From positions 1,694,501 to 1,758,500 of the forward strand of contig NZ_CP087114.1 of the NCBI RefSeq assembly GCF_022559585.1: DNA of 64,000 nucleotides, in the 5' to 3' direction. This document shows positions 25,601-33,423 of the stretch, one piece after another (position 1 is the first letter of the stretch; the number at the start of each line of letters is the position of its first letter). The notes beneath the pieces are model-generated. The model had not been told where the DNA came from. It saw only the letters and a list, made by a program, of their open reading frames with translations, and made no database searches. Origin of the DNA: Bartonella machadoae. Its GTDB lineage: Bacteria; Pseudomonadota; Alphaproteobacteria; Rhizobiales; Rhizobiaceae. Both the position numbers and the translations under genes were made by a program.

Positions 25601-27589
25601 TTTCAGATGGTTGAAAAACAAGATCTGATGAAGGGTTTATTAGAAGAAAACAGTGCCTATTTGGAACTTCAGAAAAAGCTGAATATTGAAGTTATCTTTG
25701 GTAACCCTCCTTATTCAACAGGGCAAAAAAGTGCGAATGATAATAATCAAAATACATCTTATCACGTATTAGATGAACGAATAGAAGCGACTTATGCCGC
25801 TCAATCGAATGCAAGTCTTATGCGCAATCTTTATGATAGTTATATTCGTGCCATCCGCTGGGCTAGTGACCGTATAAAGGACCGTGGTGTTATTGGTTTT
25901 GTTACAAATGCAAGTTTTGTAGATGCAAATTCTATGACTGGCTTACGTAAATGCCTTGTTGAGGAATTTAGCAGTCTTTATATTTTCCATTTGCGTGGTA
26001 ATCAACGAACGTCTGGAGAGCTTTCCCGAAAAGAAGGAGGTCAAATTTTTGGTTCCGGATCACGAGCCCCTATTGCCATCTCTATTCTTGTAAAAAATCC
26101 AGAATCCAAACAGCGTGGTAAAATATATTTTCGTAATATTGGAGATTATCTCACGAGGCAAGAAAAGCTTACTATCATTGAGTCCTTTGGTAGCATTGAA
26201 GGTATCGCACAAAAACAAAAATGGAAAATCATTACACCAGACAAACATGGTGATTGGCGCGGTCAAAGGGATGACAGTTTTAATGCATTTTTAGCCATGG
26301 GTGATAAGAAAAGTCATGGTGAAAAGCTCTTTGAAACATTCTCCTGTGGTATAGTAACCAGTCGTGATGCTTGGGCATATAACTCAAGTCGTGAATATTT
26401 AGCAAAAAATATGCATAATATGATTGCCTTCTATAATAGTGAAGTAGAATGTTTTAATAAGACCCATCCACATATTGACCGTAAAGCACGTGCAAAGGCT
26501 ATAAACAATTTCGTAAATTCAGATGTGAAAAAAATTAGTTGGAGCCGTGCGCTTAAACAAGAATTAGCGAAAGAAAAGGTTTTTGAATTTGAAGAAGCAT
26601 GCCTCACAAAAAGTTTGTATCGCCCTTTTACACGACAGTGGCTTTATTATAATCGCATCTTCAATGAAATGGTTTTACAAATGCCGCGGATATTCCCTAT
26701 AGGAAAAGCTGTTGATAATAGAGTGATTCAAGTTACAGGCGTAGGAGGAATGAAAGGTTTTTCTGTGCTTATGACTAAGGATTTACCTAATTTTGATTCA
26801 ATAGAAAAAAGTCAATGTTTTCCACGTTATACTTACGAAGACACTACGGTTTCAAAAAATAGAATTGATACCCAATCTCATTTATTTGCAAACTCTAAAG
26901 AAGAAACCAAAACGGCTGGTTTACAAAGGCGTGATGCAATTACTGATGAGGGTTTAGCACATTTTAAAACAGCATATCCTAATGAGAAAATTACCAAAGA
27001 TGATATCTTCTATTATGTTTACGGTCTCTTGCATTCAGAAGATTACCGTGCTCGCTATGCTGATAACCTCTCTAAAGAATTGCCTCGCATCCCTTGCGTA
27101 AAGAGCGCTGAAGATTTCTGGGCATTCGTTAATGCGGGTCGTGAATTAGGCAATTTACACGTTAATTATGAAACGGTAGAGTCTTATCCCGTGACCTTTA
27201 AAAAAGGCAATCCAAAACTTACCGATATCCCTAATCCTGAGAAATTTTATTACGTTACAGAAATGAAATTCGCAAAAATCAAAGATAGTAAGGAAAAGGA
27301 TAAAAGCACTGTTATTTACAATAGCAATATCATAATAACAGATATACCCAAGGAAGCTTATGAGTATATCGTAAATGGTAAACCCGCTCTTGAATGGGTT
27401 ATGGGGCGTCAATGTGTAAAGACTGATAAAAAGAGTGGTATTGTTAATGATGCCAATCGCTATGCTATTGAAACCATTGGCAACGCTGCTTATCCATTGG
27501 AATTGTTCCAAAGGGTTATTACTGTAAGTTTAGAAACAATGAAGATTGTTAAGAACTTACCAAATCTAGAATTAAGAGAAACTGAATAG
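22604..27589 (+). CDS. type ISP-like single-chain restriction-modification enzyme (nuclease-helicase-methyltransferase)
   Basis: This giant protein of about 1661 residues carries all R-M functions. An N-terminal Mrr/PD-(D/E)XK-like nuclease (SDEDTDIDLVAK near 71-82, then AIQCKF at 91-96) is followed by an SF2 helicase: MACGTGKTF near 208-215, DEAH at 339-342, TNVRCLSEGVDVPALDAV and QAVGRVMRR. A coupler region precedes an N6-adenine methyltransferase with motif I DPFTGTGTF near 928 and the catalytic NPPY near 1034. The C terminus is the target-recognition part. LlaBIII-type enzymes have the same layout and length. The ATG at 22604 is preferred over an in-frame upstream one. It is flanked by inverted repeats and appears intact. 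Confidence 0.85.
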   Translation: MSQTLNFDNKQSSLRSLLQSYREKSISDQEKQKAFEKFVIAYLTQDPLQCQEYETVQSYRDVADVHGWKGSDEDTDIDLVAKIRDCNEYVAIQCKFYETNYQITQENIESFIAISGKNRFKYRLLIDSTQGELSENANTMIEGQAVPVYRINLFNMENSAIDWGIFETEGKIVLKDKKQKLPFTHQKEAIEAVCEGLKEADRGKLIMACGTGKTFTSLKIAETLAGQGKRVLFLVPSLALMSQTIREWTADAQIPLRSFAVCSDKQIGKRRFNNDDDAELSASDLALPVTTDAQMLGEKGNKVSPHVMNVVFATYQSIQVIADAQKDHDLPEFDLIICDEAHRTTGAALGTDKSESDFIKVHDNSIIKGKKRLYMTATPRIFSDNAKRRADELDAVLASMDNETIYGKQLYFYSFSDAVKNDLLTPYKIIVLGVDEKFVRDTLEIPTNHKNYELTLDDRTKILGCYQALSKIDLKVDLGDDPNPMRRALAFCKDIKTSQRIRDTFEGKGVKRAFRKIHKEHKDTPPLLCEVQHIDGKDGAKKRTELLEWLEADAGENTCRILTNVRCLSEGVDVPALDAVMFLHPRKSQVDVIQAVGRVMRRAPNKKRGYIILPVGVPAGISPELALKNNKKYSVVWQVLNALLSHDENFSKTLNQMNLGQDVSSIIDIVTVSQKMEIENVTTVVDDVPLQAKTESAHASFATTVRKSLSHHNGQGQLPLYKAFPNAFRTFLVKRSTMSDYWENWAGNVADIAQNHINRLQNMLADEKSKACRAFDAFLKELQNNLNSDIKQEEAVEMLAQHLVTRPVFEALFDGNQFVQNNAISQAMEKILKELDKTNIEEESKELKEFYDSVKFRASGITEPHARQNLIIKLYESFFAKAFKKTTDKLGIVYTPVEVVDFIIHSVDDVLRKEFGKSLGSRGVSILDPFTGTGTFITRLLQSDLIKPEDMEYKFRHDIHANEIVLLAYYIAAINIESTYHSLMKGDYIPFKHIGLTDTFQMVEKQDLMKGLLEENSAYLELQKKLNIEVIFGNPPYSTGQKSANDNNQNTSYHVLDERIEATYAAQSNASLMRNLYDSYIRAIRWASDRIKDRGVIGFVTNASFVDANSMTGLRKCLVEEFSSLYIFHLRGNQRTSGELSRKEGGQIFGSGSRAPIAISILVKNPESKQRGKIYFRNIGDYLTRQEKLTIIESFGSIEGIAQKQKWKIITPDKHGDWRGQRDDSFNAFLAMGDKKSHGEKLFETFSCGIVTSRDAWAYNSSREYLAKNMHNMIAFYNSEVECFNKTHPHIDRKARAKAINNFVNSDVKKISWSRALKQELAKEKVFEFEEACLTKSLYRPFTRQWLYYNRIFNEMVLQMPRIFPIGKAVDNRVIQVTGVGGMKGFSVLMTKDLPNFDSIEKSQCFPRYTYEDTTVSKNRIDTQSHLFANSKEETKTAGLQRRDAITDEGLAHFKTAYPNEKITKDDIFYYVYGLLHSEDYRARYADNLSKELPRIPCVKSAEDFWAFVNAGRELGNLHVNYETVESYPVTFKKGNPKLTDIPNPEKFYYVTEMKFAKIKDSKEKDKSTVIYNSNIIITDIPKEAYEYIVNGKPALEWVMGRQCVKTDKKSGIVNDANRYAIETIGNAAYPLELFQRVITVSLETMKIVKNLPNLELRETE

Positions 27590-28020
27590 ATTTATGAATC
27601 ATGCCAATCTCATAAGGGGTATAGATCTTATAACCATCATCTATACTCTCTTATTAGGTTGCTTATGTACAATCTTAAAAGGAATGATTTACCATGCGCT
27701 ATTCTAAAAAAAGATGATAAGATTTTTTACATTGCTTTTAAAAGATTATATCGCAATCTCAAATGATGCCTTTCATATCTTTCATAAGCTCTCTTTAAAG
27801 AGAATTATGCGTATTAATAGATTGTATTTATCAAGAGAGATTGTTTTTTGTCTTTTTAGTATTTTTTTCTTTAAAACACAAAGTTTCAAAACTCAAAACC
27901 CCCTTCAAATTGATAAGTTACTCTTTATAATTTATAACATGCCTCATAACCATCTCTTATCTTTTGAAAGGCATTTAAAGAGCCATATGCCCTCTCATAA
28001 AACATGATTTAAACATTCAT
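27590..28020. other. gap after the ISP gene
   Basis: 430 bases with no supported gene. A hairpin GTATAGAT/ATCTATAC at about 27620-27648 could be a weak terminator. A 97-codon frame at 27714-28007 lacks a ribosome site and any recognisable feature. Confidence 0.4.
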
Positions 28021-28228
28021 TAAAATCATAAATGGTGTCAGTTAAATTTTTAGACAGATACTGACAGGTTTTATTCAATTGATATCATTAATTCTCTATA
28101 CAGATCATCTTATTAGCATTGAATATTTCTTAAAACACAATAACATATTGAAATATAATATTTTTTACTTTTATTTAAAAGATGTTTTTTAAAATGAGGG
28201 GGGTAAATGACTGCTAATAACTGACAAG
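28021..28228 (-). repeat. inverted repeat, right copy, flanking the ISP-type gene
   Basis: The reverse complement matches the left copy (22118-22322), with short indels: CTTGTCAGTTATTAGCAGTC, TTTACCCCCCTCATTTTAA, ATATTTCAATATGTTAT, GATGATCTGTATAGAGAATT and ACCTGTCAGTATCTGTC. No clear flanking target duplication could be picked out by eye. Confidence 0.8.
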
Positions 28229-28681
28229 AGACAAAAGCCCCTTAAAAGGTATTTTGATAAGGATATAAGAATTCAAAATGTTTTCATAGCAAATCAAAAC
28301 CGCATGATCATATTATCCTTTTATGAGAATGATGCGGTGGCTATAGAGAATGAATCAAAACAATAGATTTGAATCAAAAGCGCTGGTTATAAAGACGCGG
28401 TCTCTATAAAGCTTCTTAAATTACAAACCTCTTATAAAAAATTCACAAAAATATTCACAAGGCATCTCATAAAAATAATGATGCGTTATAAAGTTAAAAA
28501 TAGGCATTATGAGAGCGTTTTTAGTTATTATGATGTTTAAAAGAGAAAAATAACGCAATTGCGTAATATAGAGTCAAATAGACGCAATAAAACAGAAAAT
28601 ATTCATAAGCATATGATGCGTATTTATACACAATGGTATAAAAAATAATTATAAAAAAACACAAAAAAGAATAAAATATGA
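28229..28681. other. gap without recognised gene
   Basis: About 450 AT-rich bases. Only short words repeat (GATGCGTTATAAAG, ACGCAATTGCGTAA). Nothing else is seen. Confidence 0.4.
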
Positions 28682-28710
28682 TTGACAATAAATACGTAAT
28701 TTGTTATATA
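28682..28710 (+). promoter_or_regulatory. strong consensus promoter of the beta-helix array
   Basis: A perfect TTGACA at 28682-28687 is followed by exactly 17 bases and TATATA at 28705-28710. The predicted start near 28717 gives a leader of about 188 nt before the first ATG. Confidence 0.65.
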
Positions 28711-28716
28711 AATACT

Positions 28717-28904
28717 CAAGTGATTAACAAACACTTTCGTTAAGCGGGTAGGTTACGAAACAGCCTCTCCCATGCTTTTAAAATACTGACTGTCTTTTAT
28801 GCTCTTGTTAGTATATTAAGATTCTGTCGGGTGTGCTTACACCATACAAGACCCTTAGGGAAAAGTGTAAGCAACGGACTTAACACCGTGTTTTCTAGCA
28901 CCCG
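28717..28904 (+). ncRNA. structured leader RNA upstream of the beta-helix array
   Basis: From about 28828 the leader folds as a multibranch structure by eye: outer stem CGGGTG with CACCCG (ending at about 28904, against the start codon), an arm CTTACAC with GTGTAAG, a small CCCTTAGGG hairpin and an ACGG/CCGT hairpin. The first half has a GGGTAGG-CCTCTCC stem candidate. Size and position recall the Bartonella regulatory transcripts (Brt), about 200 nt, but those precede XRE-type regulators and I cannot confirm sequence identity. It may be a riboswitch-like or translation-control element. Confidence 0.45.
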
Positions 28905-28958
28905 ATGTCTGTTAAGGCTGTCAATAGAAAACTTCAATTTGTTAAGAAAGAATTTCAA

Positions 28959-29750
28959 ATGAAATCTACAGTTAAAAACACCCCCGTTATCTCATCCAAA
29001 AAATATGAATTTATTGATGATTGTGAATTAATAGATGATCATTATTTATACCGTATACGTGCTTTAAGAGATTTTGGTGATGTCAAAAAAGGAGATCTAG
29101 GGGGGTATATCGAAAAGGAAGATAACCTCTCTCATGAGGGCAATTGTTGGATTTATGATGATGCCGCGGTTTTTTTGGATGCCAAGCTTTATGAGAATGC
29201 TAAAATTTATCAAGAAGCTAAAGTTTTTAGACAAGCCAAGGTTTATGGAAATGCTACTGTAAATGGCAAGGCATGGGTGTTTGATTATAAAGCTCATGTT
29301 TATGAAAATGCAAAAATTAACGATAACGCTAGGGTCTGTGGTCATGTCTCTGGCAATGCCGTTGTAAGTGATAATGCTACTATTGCTGATGGTGCCAAGG
29401 TTTATGATAACGCACGGGTTTATGAGAGGGCACATATTTGTGGCTATGTTTTTGGAAATGCCCATGTTTATGGTAAATCACGTATTTATGTATGGGCACA
29501 TATTTATGATAATGCCCATGTCTTTTGCAATGCTTGGATTAAGGATTATGCAAGTGTCTATGGCAATGCAAAAGTCTCTGGCTCGGCGCGCGTTGGTTGC
29601 TTGGCAAGAATTTATGATAATGCCAAGGTTTATGGTAAATCAAATATCGATCATCATGTAAAAATTTATGGCAATGCCGTGGTTAATAGCCATATAAAAA
29701 TTCGTGATGATATTTGTACTAACGATCAGTCTCTTAAAGATGCTGCGTAA
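28959..29750 (+). CDS. YdcK-like left-handed beta-helix protein, array member 1 (long)
   Basis: This is the first of five paralogues. The ATG at 28959 follows AAGAAAGAATTTC; an earlier ATG at 28905 lies at the foot of the leader structure. The N-terminal domain has the YdcK pattern: KYEFIDDCELIDDHYLYRIRALRDF, then GDLGGYIEKEDNLSHEGNCWIYDDA. The body is a run of six-residue repeats (Gly/Asp-Asn-Ala-x-Val-Tyr) from about residue 60 to the end, forming a left-handed parallel beta-helix as in hexapeptide acyltransferases. E. coli YdcK is an uncharacterised member. No catalytic His or coenzyme-A site is obvious, so function is unknown. A GC-rich hairpin follows. Confidence 0.8.
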   Translation: MKSTVKNTPVISSKKYEFIDDCELIDDHYLYRIRALRDFGDVKKGDLGGYIEKEDNLSHEGNCWIYDDAAVFLDAKLYENAKIYQEAKVFRQAKVYGNATVNGKAWVFDYKAHVYENAKINDNARVCGHVSGNAVVSDNATIADGAKVYDNARVYERAHICGYVFGNAHVYGKSRIYVWAHIYDNAHVFCNAWIKDYASVYGNAKVSGSARVGCLARIYDNAKVYGKSNIDHHVKIYGNAVVNSHIKIRDDICTNDQSLKDAA

Positions 29751-29760
29751 ATAACACCGT

Positions 29761-29781
29761 GGGCGCGGCGGGGGCGCCCCT
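29761..29781 (+). repeat. GC-rich intergenic hairpin 1
   Basis: GGGCGC pairs with GCGCCC around a GGCGGGG loop, in a region otherwise very AT-rich. Related elements follow array members 2 and 3, and a shorter GC-rich trace follows members 4 and 5. No U-run follows, so terminator activity is uncertain. Confidence 0.6.
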
Positions 29782-29829
29782 CTCTAAATTTCATTCAAAA
29801 TTTTACTAACTATAGATTAGGAGCTCCCT

Positions 29830-30339
29830 ATGACCACTATAAATGTATCTAAAATTGTATCCAAAAAATATGAAATTACAAATGAAACCCGTGTTTTTGA
29901 TAATCATACCCTTTATCGCATTCGTGCTTTGAGAGACTTTGATGATGTTAAGGCTGGTCAATTGGGGGGCTTTATTGAAGATGAGAGTAATCTCTCTCAT
30001 GAGGGCAATTGCTGGGTTGCTGATGATGCGTATGTTTTAAAACCCGGTCGTGTTTATGAGAATGCTAGGGTTTATGGCAATGCTGCGGTTGGTGGTTTTG
30101 TTTATGGCAATGCGCATGTTTATGATTTTGCCAAGGTTTTTGCCAATGCCCATGTCTATGATAACGCACGGGTTTTTGATAGTGCAAAAATTATCAGTAA
30201 TGTCCATATTTATGAAAATGCAAGTGCCTATGGCATGGCTATTGTTACTAAAAATGCCTATAGCAATACAAGAGAGAATGTTTATACAGAACGGCTCTCT
30301 CCTTATGGCGAGATTTCCTTTGTAATGTGTCGTCCATAA
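29830..30339 (+). CDS. YdcK-like beta-helix protein, array member 2 (short)
   Basis: A 169-residue paralogue with the same N-terminal domain (KYEITNETRVFDNHTLYRIRALRDF, then DVKAGQLGGFIEDESNLSHEGNCWV) but a shorter hexapeptide body (about residues 65-140). The last 30 residues leave the repeat and end YTERLSPYGEISFVMCRP, a pattern shared with member 4 (YIELLSNNEIKIIWL). The start codon follows TAGGAGCTCCCT. Length and tail therefore suggest a separate subtype that alternates with the long type along the array. It should be a trimeric beta-helix; no known substrate. A GC-rich hairpin follows the gene. Confidence 0.75.
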   Translation: MTTINVSKIVSKKYEITNETRVFDNHTLYRIRALRDFDDVKAGQLGGFIEDESNLSHEGNCWVADDAYVLKPGRVYENARVYGNAAVGGFVYGNAHVYDFAKVFANAHVYDNARVFDSAKIISNVHIYENASAYGMAIVTKNAYSNTRENVYTERLSPYGEISFVMCRP

Positions 30340-30361
30340 AAAGCAGCATAAATAACACCGC

Positions 30362-30382
30362 GGGCGCGGCGGGGGCGCCCCC
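30362..30382 (+). repeat. GC-rich intergenic hairpin 2
   Basis: Near-identical to the element after member 1: GGGCGC with GCGCCC. It is flanked by the same AATAACACCG prefix and a TTTCATTCAAATTTTA suffix, so the spacer was duplicated along with the genes. Confidence 0.6.
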
Positions 30383-30435
30383 TTCTTAAGAACATTTCAT
30401 TCAAATTTTATCGATTATTTAGATTGGGTTTTCTC

Positions 30436-31218
30436 ATGATTAGTACAGTTGTAACTAAAAAATATGAATTAACAAATGAAATCAAAGAAATTTACCAAAA
30501 TAAGGATGGTAAATTTGTGCCTATAAATCTTTATCGCATTCGTGCTTTAAGAGATTTTGATGATGTCAAGGCTGGTCAATTGGGTGGTTTTATTGAAAAT
30601 GAAGATAACCTCTCTCATGATGGTAATTGCTGGGTTTATGATGAGGCGTGGGTTGCTGACAATGGCGTCGTGTCTGAAAATGCAAAACTTCGTAATGAAG
30701 CTGTTGTTGCTAAACATGCTAAAGCTTATGGGAATGCTGTTATTAGTGATCATGCTAAAGTTTATGGTCATGATACCCATGTTTATGACAATGCCAAGGT
30801 TTATGATCATGCTAGTATCTCAGGGAATATGTGGTTTCGAGACAAGGGATGGGTTTATGGCAAGTGCGTGGTTAATGGGAATGCCAAGGTTTGTGGTCAA
30901 GTTTATGACAATGCCGTGGTTTATGGAAAAGCCTTTATTACTATAGAGGCAAAAATATATGACAATGCAAAAGTTTTGCATAGTGCTTATGTGAATGGCT
31001 CTGTTTATGGCAATGCAAAAGTATCGGGCTCTGCTTATGTAAGTGAGGGTGCTCATATTTTTGAAAATGCTAGGGTTTATGGAAAAGCGGTTATTGAAAA
31101 AAATATCAAGATTTATGGCAATGCAAAAATATTTGGAAATGCGTATGTTCGTAATGAAGTAAGTGATGATGTTATAATCAATAATCGTGAAAAAATTATC
31201 GAAAATGAAGCAACGTAA
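30436..31218 (+). CDS. YdcK-like beta-helix protein, array member 3 (long)
   Basis: About 260 residues. It has the common N-terminal domain with a short insertion (YQNKDGKFVPINLYRIRALRDF), then DVKAGQLGGFIENEDNLSHDGNCWVYD, and about 25 hexapeptide turns (VYDNAKVYDHASI style) over the rest. The long version closely resembles members 1 and 5. The ATG at 30436 is chosen; a TTG frame opens at 30424 without a better ribosome site. Repeats contain Asn-Ala steps that stack to form the inner ladder of the helix. Members 1 and 3 differ in many turns, so the array is old or diversifying. Function unknown. Confidence 0.75.
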   Translation: MISTVVTKKYELTNEIKEIYQNKDGKFVPINLYRIRALRDFDDVKAGQLGGFIENEDNLSHDGNCWVYDEAWVADNGVVSENAKLRNEAVVAKHAKAYGNAVISDHAKVYGHDTHVYDNAKVYDHASISGNMWFRDKGWVYGKCVVNGNAKVCGQVYDNAVVYGKAFITIEAKIYDNAKVLHSAYVNGSVYGNAKVSGSAYVSEGAHIFENARVYGKAVIEKNIKIYGNAKIFGNAYVRNEVSDDVIINNREKIIENEAT

Positions 31219-31221
31219 ATA

Positions 31222-31243
31222 ACAGGCGTTGCGGGGGCGCCTG
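31222..31243 (+). repeat. GC-rich intergenic hairpin 3 with compensatory changes
   Basis: CAGGCG pairs with CGCCTG around TTGCGGGGG. Compared with the two earlier elements the arms differ at matching positions yet still pair, which points to selection on the folded form. Confidence 0.55.
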
Positions 31244-31291
31244 CTTTCCAAATTCTTTCATTTCAAATTTCATTCTATAAGGATTGTTCCT

Positions 31292-31789
31292 ATGCAAAAG
31301 AAATTTGCACTTACAAATGAAACGCGTCTCTTTGGTAATCGCATATTGTATCGCATTCAGGCTTTAAAAAGCTTTTCTGATGTCAAGGCTGGTCAACTCG
31401 GTGGTTTTATCGAAAATGAAAATAACCTCTCCCATGATGGCAATTGCTGGGTTTATGGTAATGCTCTGGTTTTAAACTCAGGTCGGGTTTCTGAAAATGC
31501 TAGGGTCTATCATAACGCTATTATCGCTGGTTATGTCTATGGCAATGCAATCGTTCTTGGTAAATCGATCATTTATGACCATGCTCATGTCTATGGTAAT
31601 GCACAAATTTATGATCACGCCCGTGTCGTCAATTATGTTCATATTTGTGAAAATGCTCATAGTCACGGCATTGTTATGATTTTAGAAAAGACTCGTGATG
31701 ATATTGAAACAAGGTCTTATATCGAATTGCTTTCCAATAATGAAATAAAAATCATCTGGCTGCGTAATAAAGCCTTTTTAAATCTTTAA
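31292..31789 (+). CDS. YdcK-like beta-helix protein, array member 4 (short)
   Basis: The ATG at 31292 follows ATAAGGATTGTTCCT, a clear ribosome site, and gives a 165-residue protein; the longer frame from 31229 lacks support. N-terminal domain KFALTNETRLFGNRILYRIQALKSF then SDVKAGQLGGFIENENNLSHDGNCWVYGN, followed by about 12 hexapeptide turns and a non-repeat tail (YIELLSNNEIKIIWLRNK) like that of member 2. Members 4 and 5 share the variant IQALKSFSDVK instead of IRALRDF, so they form a recent pair. Function unknown; the family likeness is clear. Confidence 0.75.
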   Translation: MQKKFALTNETRLFGNRILYRIQALKSFSDVKAGQLGGFIENENNLSHDGNCWVYGNALVLNSGRVSENARVYHNAIIAGYVYGNAIVLGKSIIYDHAHVYGNAQIYDHARVVNYVHICENAHSHGIVMILEKTRDDIETRSYIELLSNNEIKIIWLRNKAFLNL

Positions 31790-31862
31790 AGCGCGGCGGT
31801 CACTCCATTTTTCCAACATTTTCCATGCAACTTTTTTCACAAGAGAGATTGTGAGGGGTCTT

Positions 31863-32645
31863 ATGATGTCTAAAAAATACAAACTAACTAATGAAACAAA
31901 ACAACTGAAAGATAAAATTACACAAAAAATTACAACGCTTTATCGCATTCAGGCTTTAAAAAGCTTTTCTGATGTCAAGGCTGGTCAACTCGGCGGTTTT
32001 ATTGAAAAGGAAGAAAATCTTTCTCATAACGGTCTTTGCTGGGTTTATGATAATGCATTGGTTTATAAACATGCCCGTGTCTATGAGAATGCAAAAATAC
32101 GAGGCAATGCGCAAATTTGTGGTCTTGTCTATGGCAATGCTCAGGTGCATGATAAGGTGTTTATTTCTCAATATGCAAAAATTTATGACAATGCATTTGT
32201 TTATGATAGTGCGCATGTGGCTGGCTATGTTTATGGCAAGGCTCGTGTCTATGGCAATAGTCGCGTTTCAATTGAAGCCCATGTTTATGGCAATGCGCAT
32301 CTTTTTCATAATAGTTATCTTTTTGAATATGCAAGGCTTTATGGCAACGCTAGAGTGTTAGGCTCTGCTTGTCTTTTTAGCACTGCGCATGTTTATGGCT
32401 ATGCTGTTGTTAAGAGCCGTGCCAAAATTTATGGCAAGGTTTATGATTATGCAAAAGTGAGTGGCTGTGCGCAAATTTATGGCTCTGTTTATGGTAAAGC
32501 TCAGGTTTCTCATACGATCAAGGTCTTTGGTCGTGCTTGTGGGCGTGCAAAACTCAATCGAAAAAGTGAGATAAGAGAGGTTCCAAAAAATAAGGAGGTT
32601 AATAAGAGCGATATTCTTATAGAGATTATTGATACTGAAGAATAA
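31863..32645 (+). CDS. YdcK-like beta-helix protein, array member 5 (long)
   Basis: Tandem ATGs at 31863 and 31866 follow TGAGGGGTCTT; the product is about 260 residues. N-terminal domain KYKLTNETKQL...TLYRIQALKSFSDVKAGQLGGFIEKEENLSHNGLCWVYDNA, then about 28 hexapeptide turns, with Ala/Tyr/Gly ladders, and an acidic end (NKEVNKSDILIEIIDTEE). The IQALKSF variant links it to member 4. Long and short types alternate (long, short, long, short, long), which suggests that a two-gene unit was duplicated. No downstream partner gene is recognised. The array is followed by a 0.8 kb gap. Confidence 0.75.
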   Translation: MMSKKYKLTNETKQLKDKITQKITTLYRIQALKSFSDVKAGQLGGFIEKEENLSHNGLCWVYDNALVYKHARVYENAKIRGNAQICGLVYGNAQVHDKVFISQYAKIYDNAFVYDSAHVAGYVYGKARVYGNSRVSIEAHVYGNAHLFHNSYLFEYARLYGNARVLGSACLFSTAHVYGYAVVKSRAKIYGKVYDYAKVSGCAQIYGSVYGKAQVSHTIKVFGRACGRAKLNRKSEIREVPKNKEVNKSDILIEIIDTEE

Positions 32646-33423
32646 ATACCAAATGCGGGGGGCGTTGGTTTTATGCCATCTTAAGAGACAAGAGTGCAAA
32701 AAAGAAAGCCGTGCCATTTTACGTGACGCGGCTTTATGAATGAATATATTAAGGAACTCTATAAAAGAAATTGATAGCAAGTGGCTATATACAAAACGTA
32801 TTATATTGCAAGCTTTGTATTCGCTTTATAAAAACTTATCCAAAATAATATATATGAAAGCGTTCTTTTAGATCATCACATTTGGATGAAAAAACATGTT
32901 AGCTCTGTAATGATTTAAAACCTATTTATACAATGCCCTCATTTTTAAAGCGGTTAATTTGAAAGAAAGCACCTTCTCAAAACGCTTTGTAAAGTTATAT
33001 CAACTCTCAACTTCTCTCTGCTTATGAAAAAAGATGCCCTCATTTTTGAGGTAACTAAAATCACTCAATTCAAATTGCATTTATTACTTTAACCGTATTA
33101 TCAAAACAGCTTTTGAAACGTGTTTTGCATTCTATCATTAAAAGCATATAGTTTTAACAATGCGATTTATTATGATAAAAACGTCTTGTAAAATTTATGA
33201 CCTGTTATGACTGATAACTGCTTTGCATTTCATTTGAATGCTCTCATGTGTTATAACATTGGCATCATGATTTGCTTTTTATGCTCTGTTTATAGATGGC
33301 TATTGTTTGTAAAAAATGGTCAATTAAATTGTGTATAAAAGTGTGGATTCAAAGGTGGATTCATATAAAATAAATGCACTTAATCTATTGACTTTATTGT
33401 GTTTTTTTGTATAATGTGGTTTC
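32646..33423. other. gap with short repeats and a possible promoter
   Basis: No gene is seen in 778 bases. GCCCTCATTTTT occurs at 32935 and 33037. A stem AAAGCCG/CGGCTTT lies near 32704-32736. A promoter-like TTGACT/TATAAT pair with 16-base spacing at about 33388-33415 lies directly before the truncated transporter. Confidence 0.4.

Noticed and set aside
27714-28007. 97-codon frame after the ISP gene
   Set aside because: No ribosome site, no recognisable family, low-complexity Phe/Ile/Lys content, and it abuts the inverted repeat.
28959-32645. Repetitive DNA in the beta-helix array as a tandem DNA repeat
   Set aside because: The periodicity of 18 bases is explained by the six-residue protein repeat and varies in codons.
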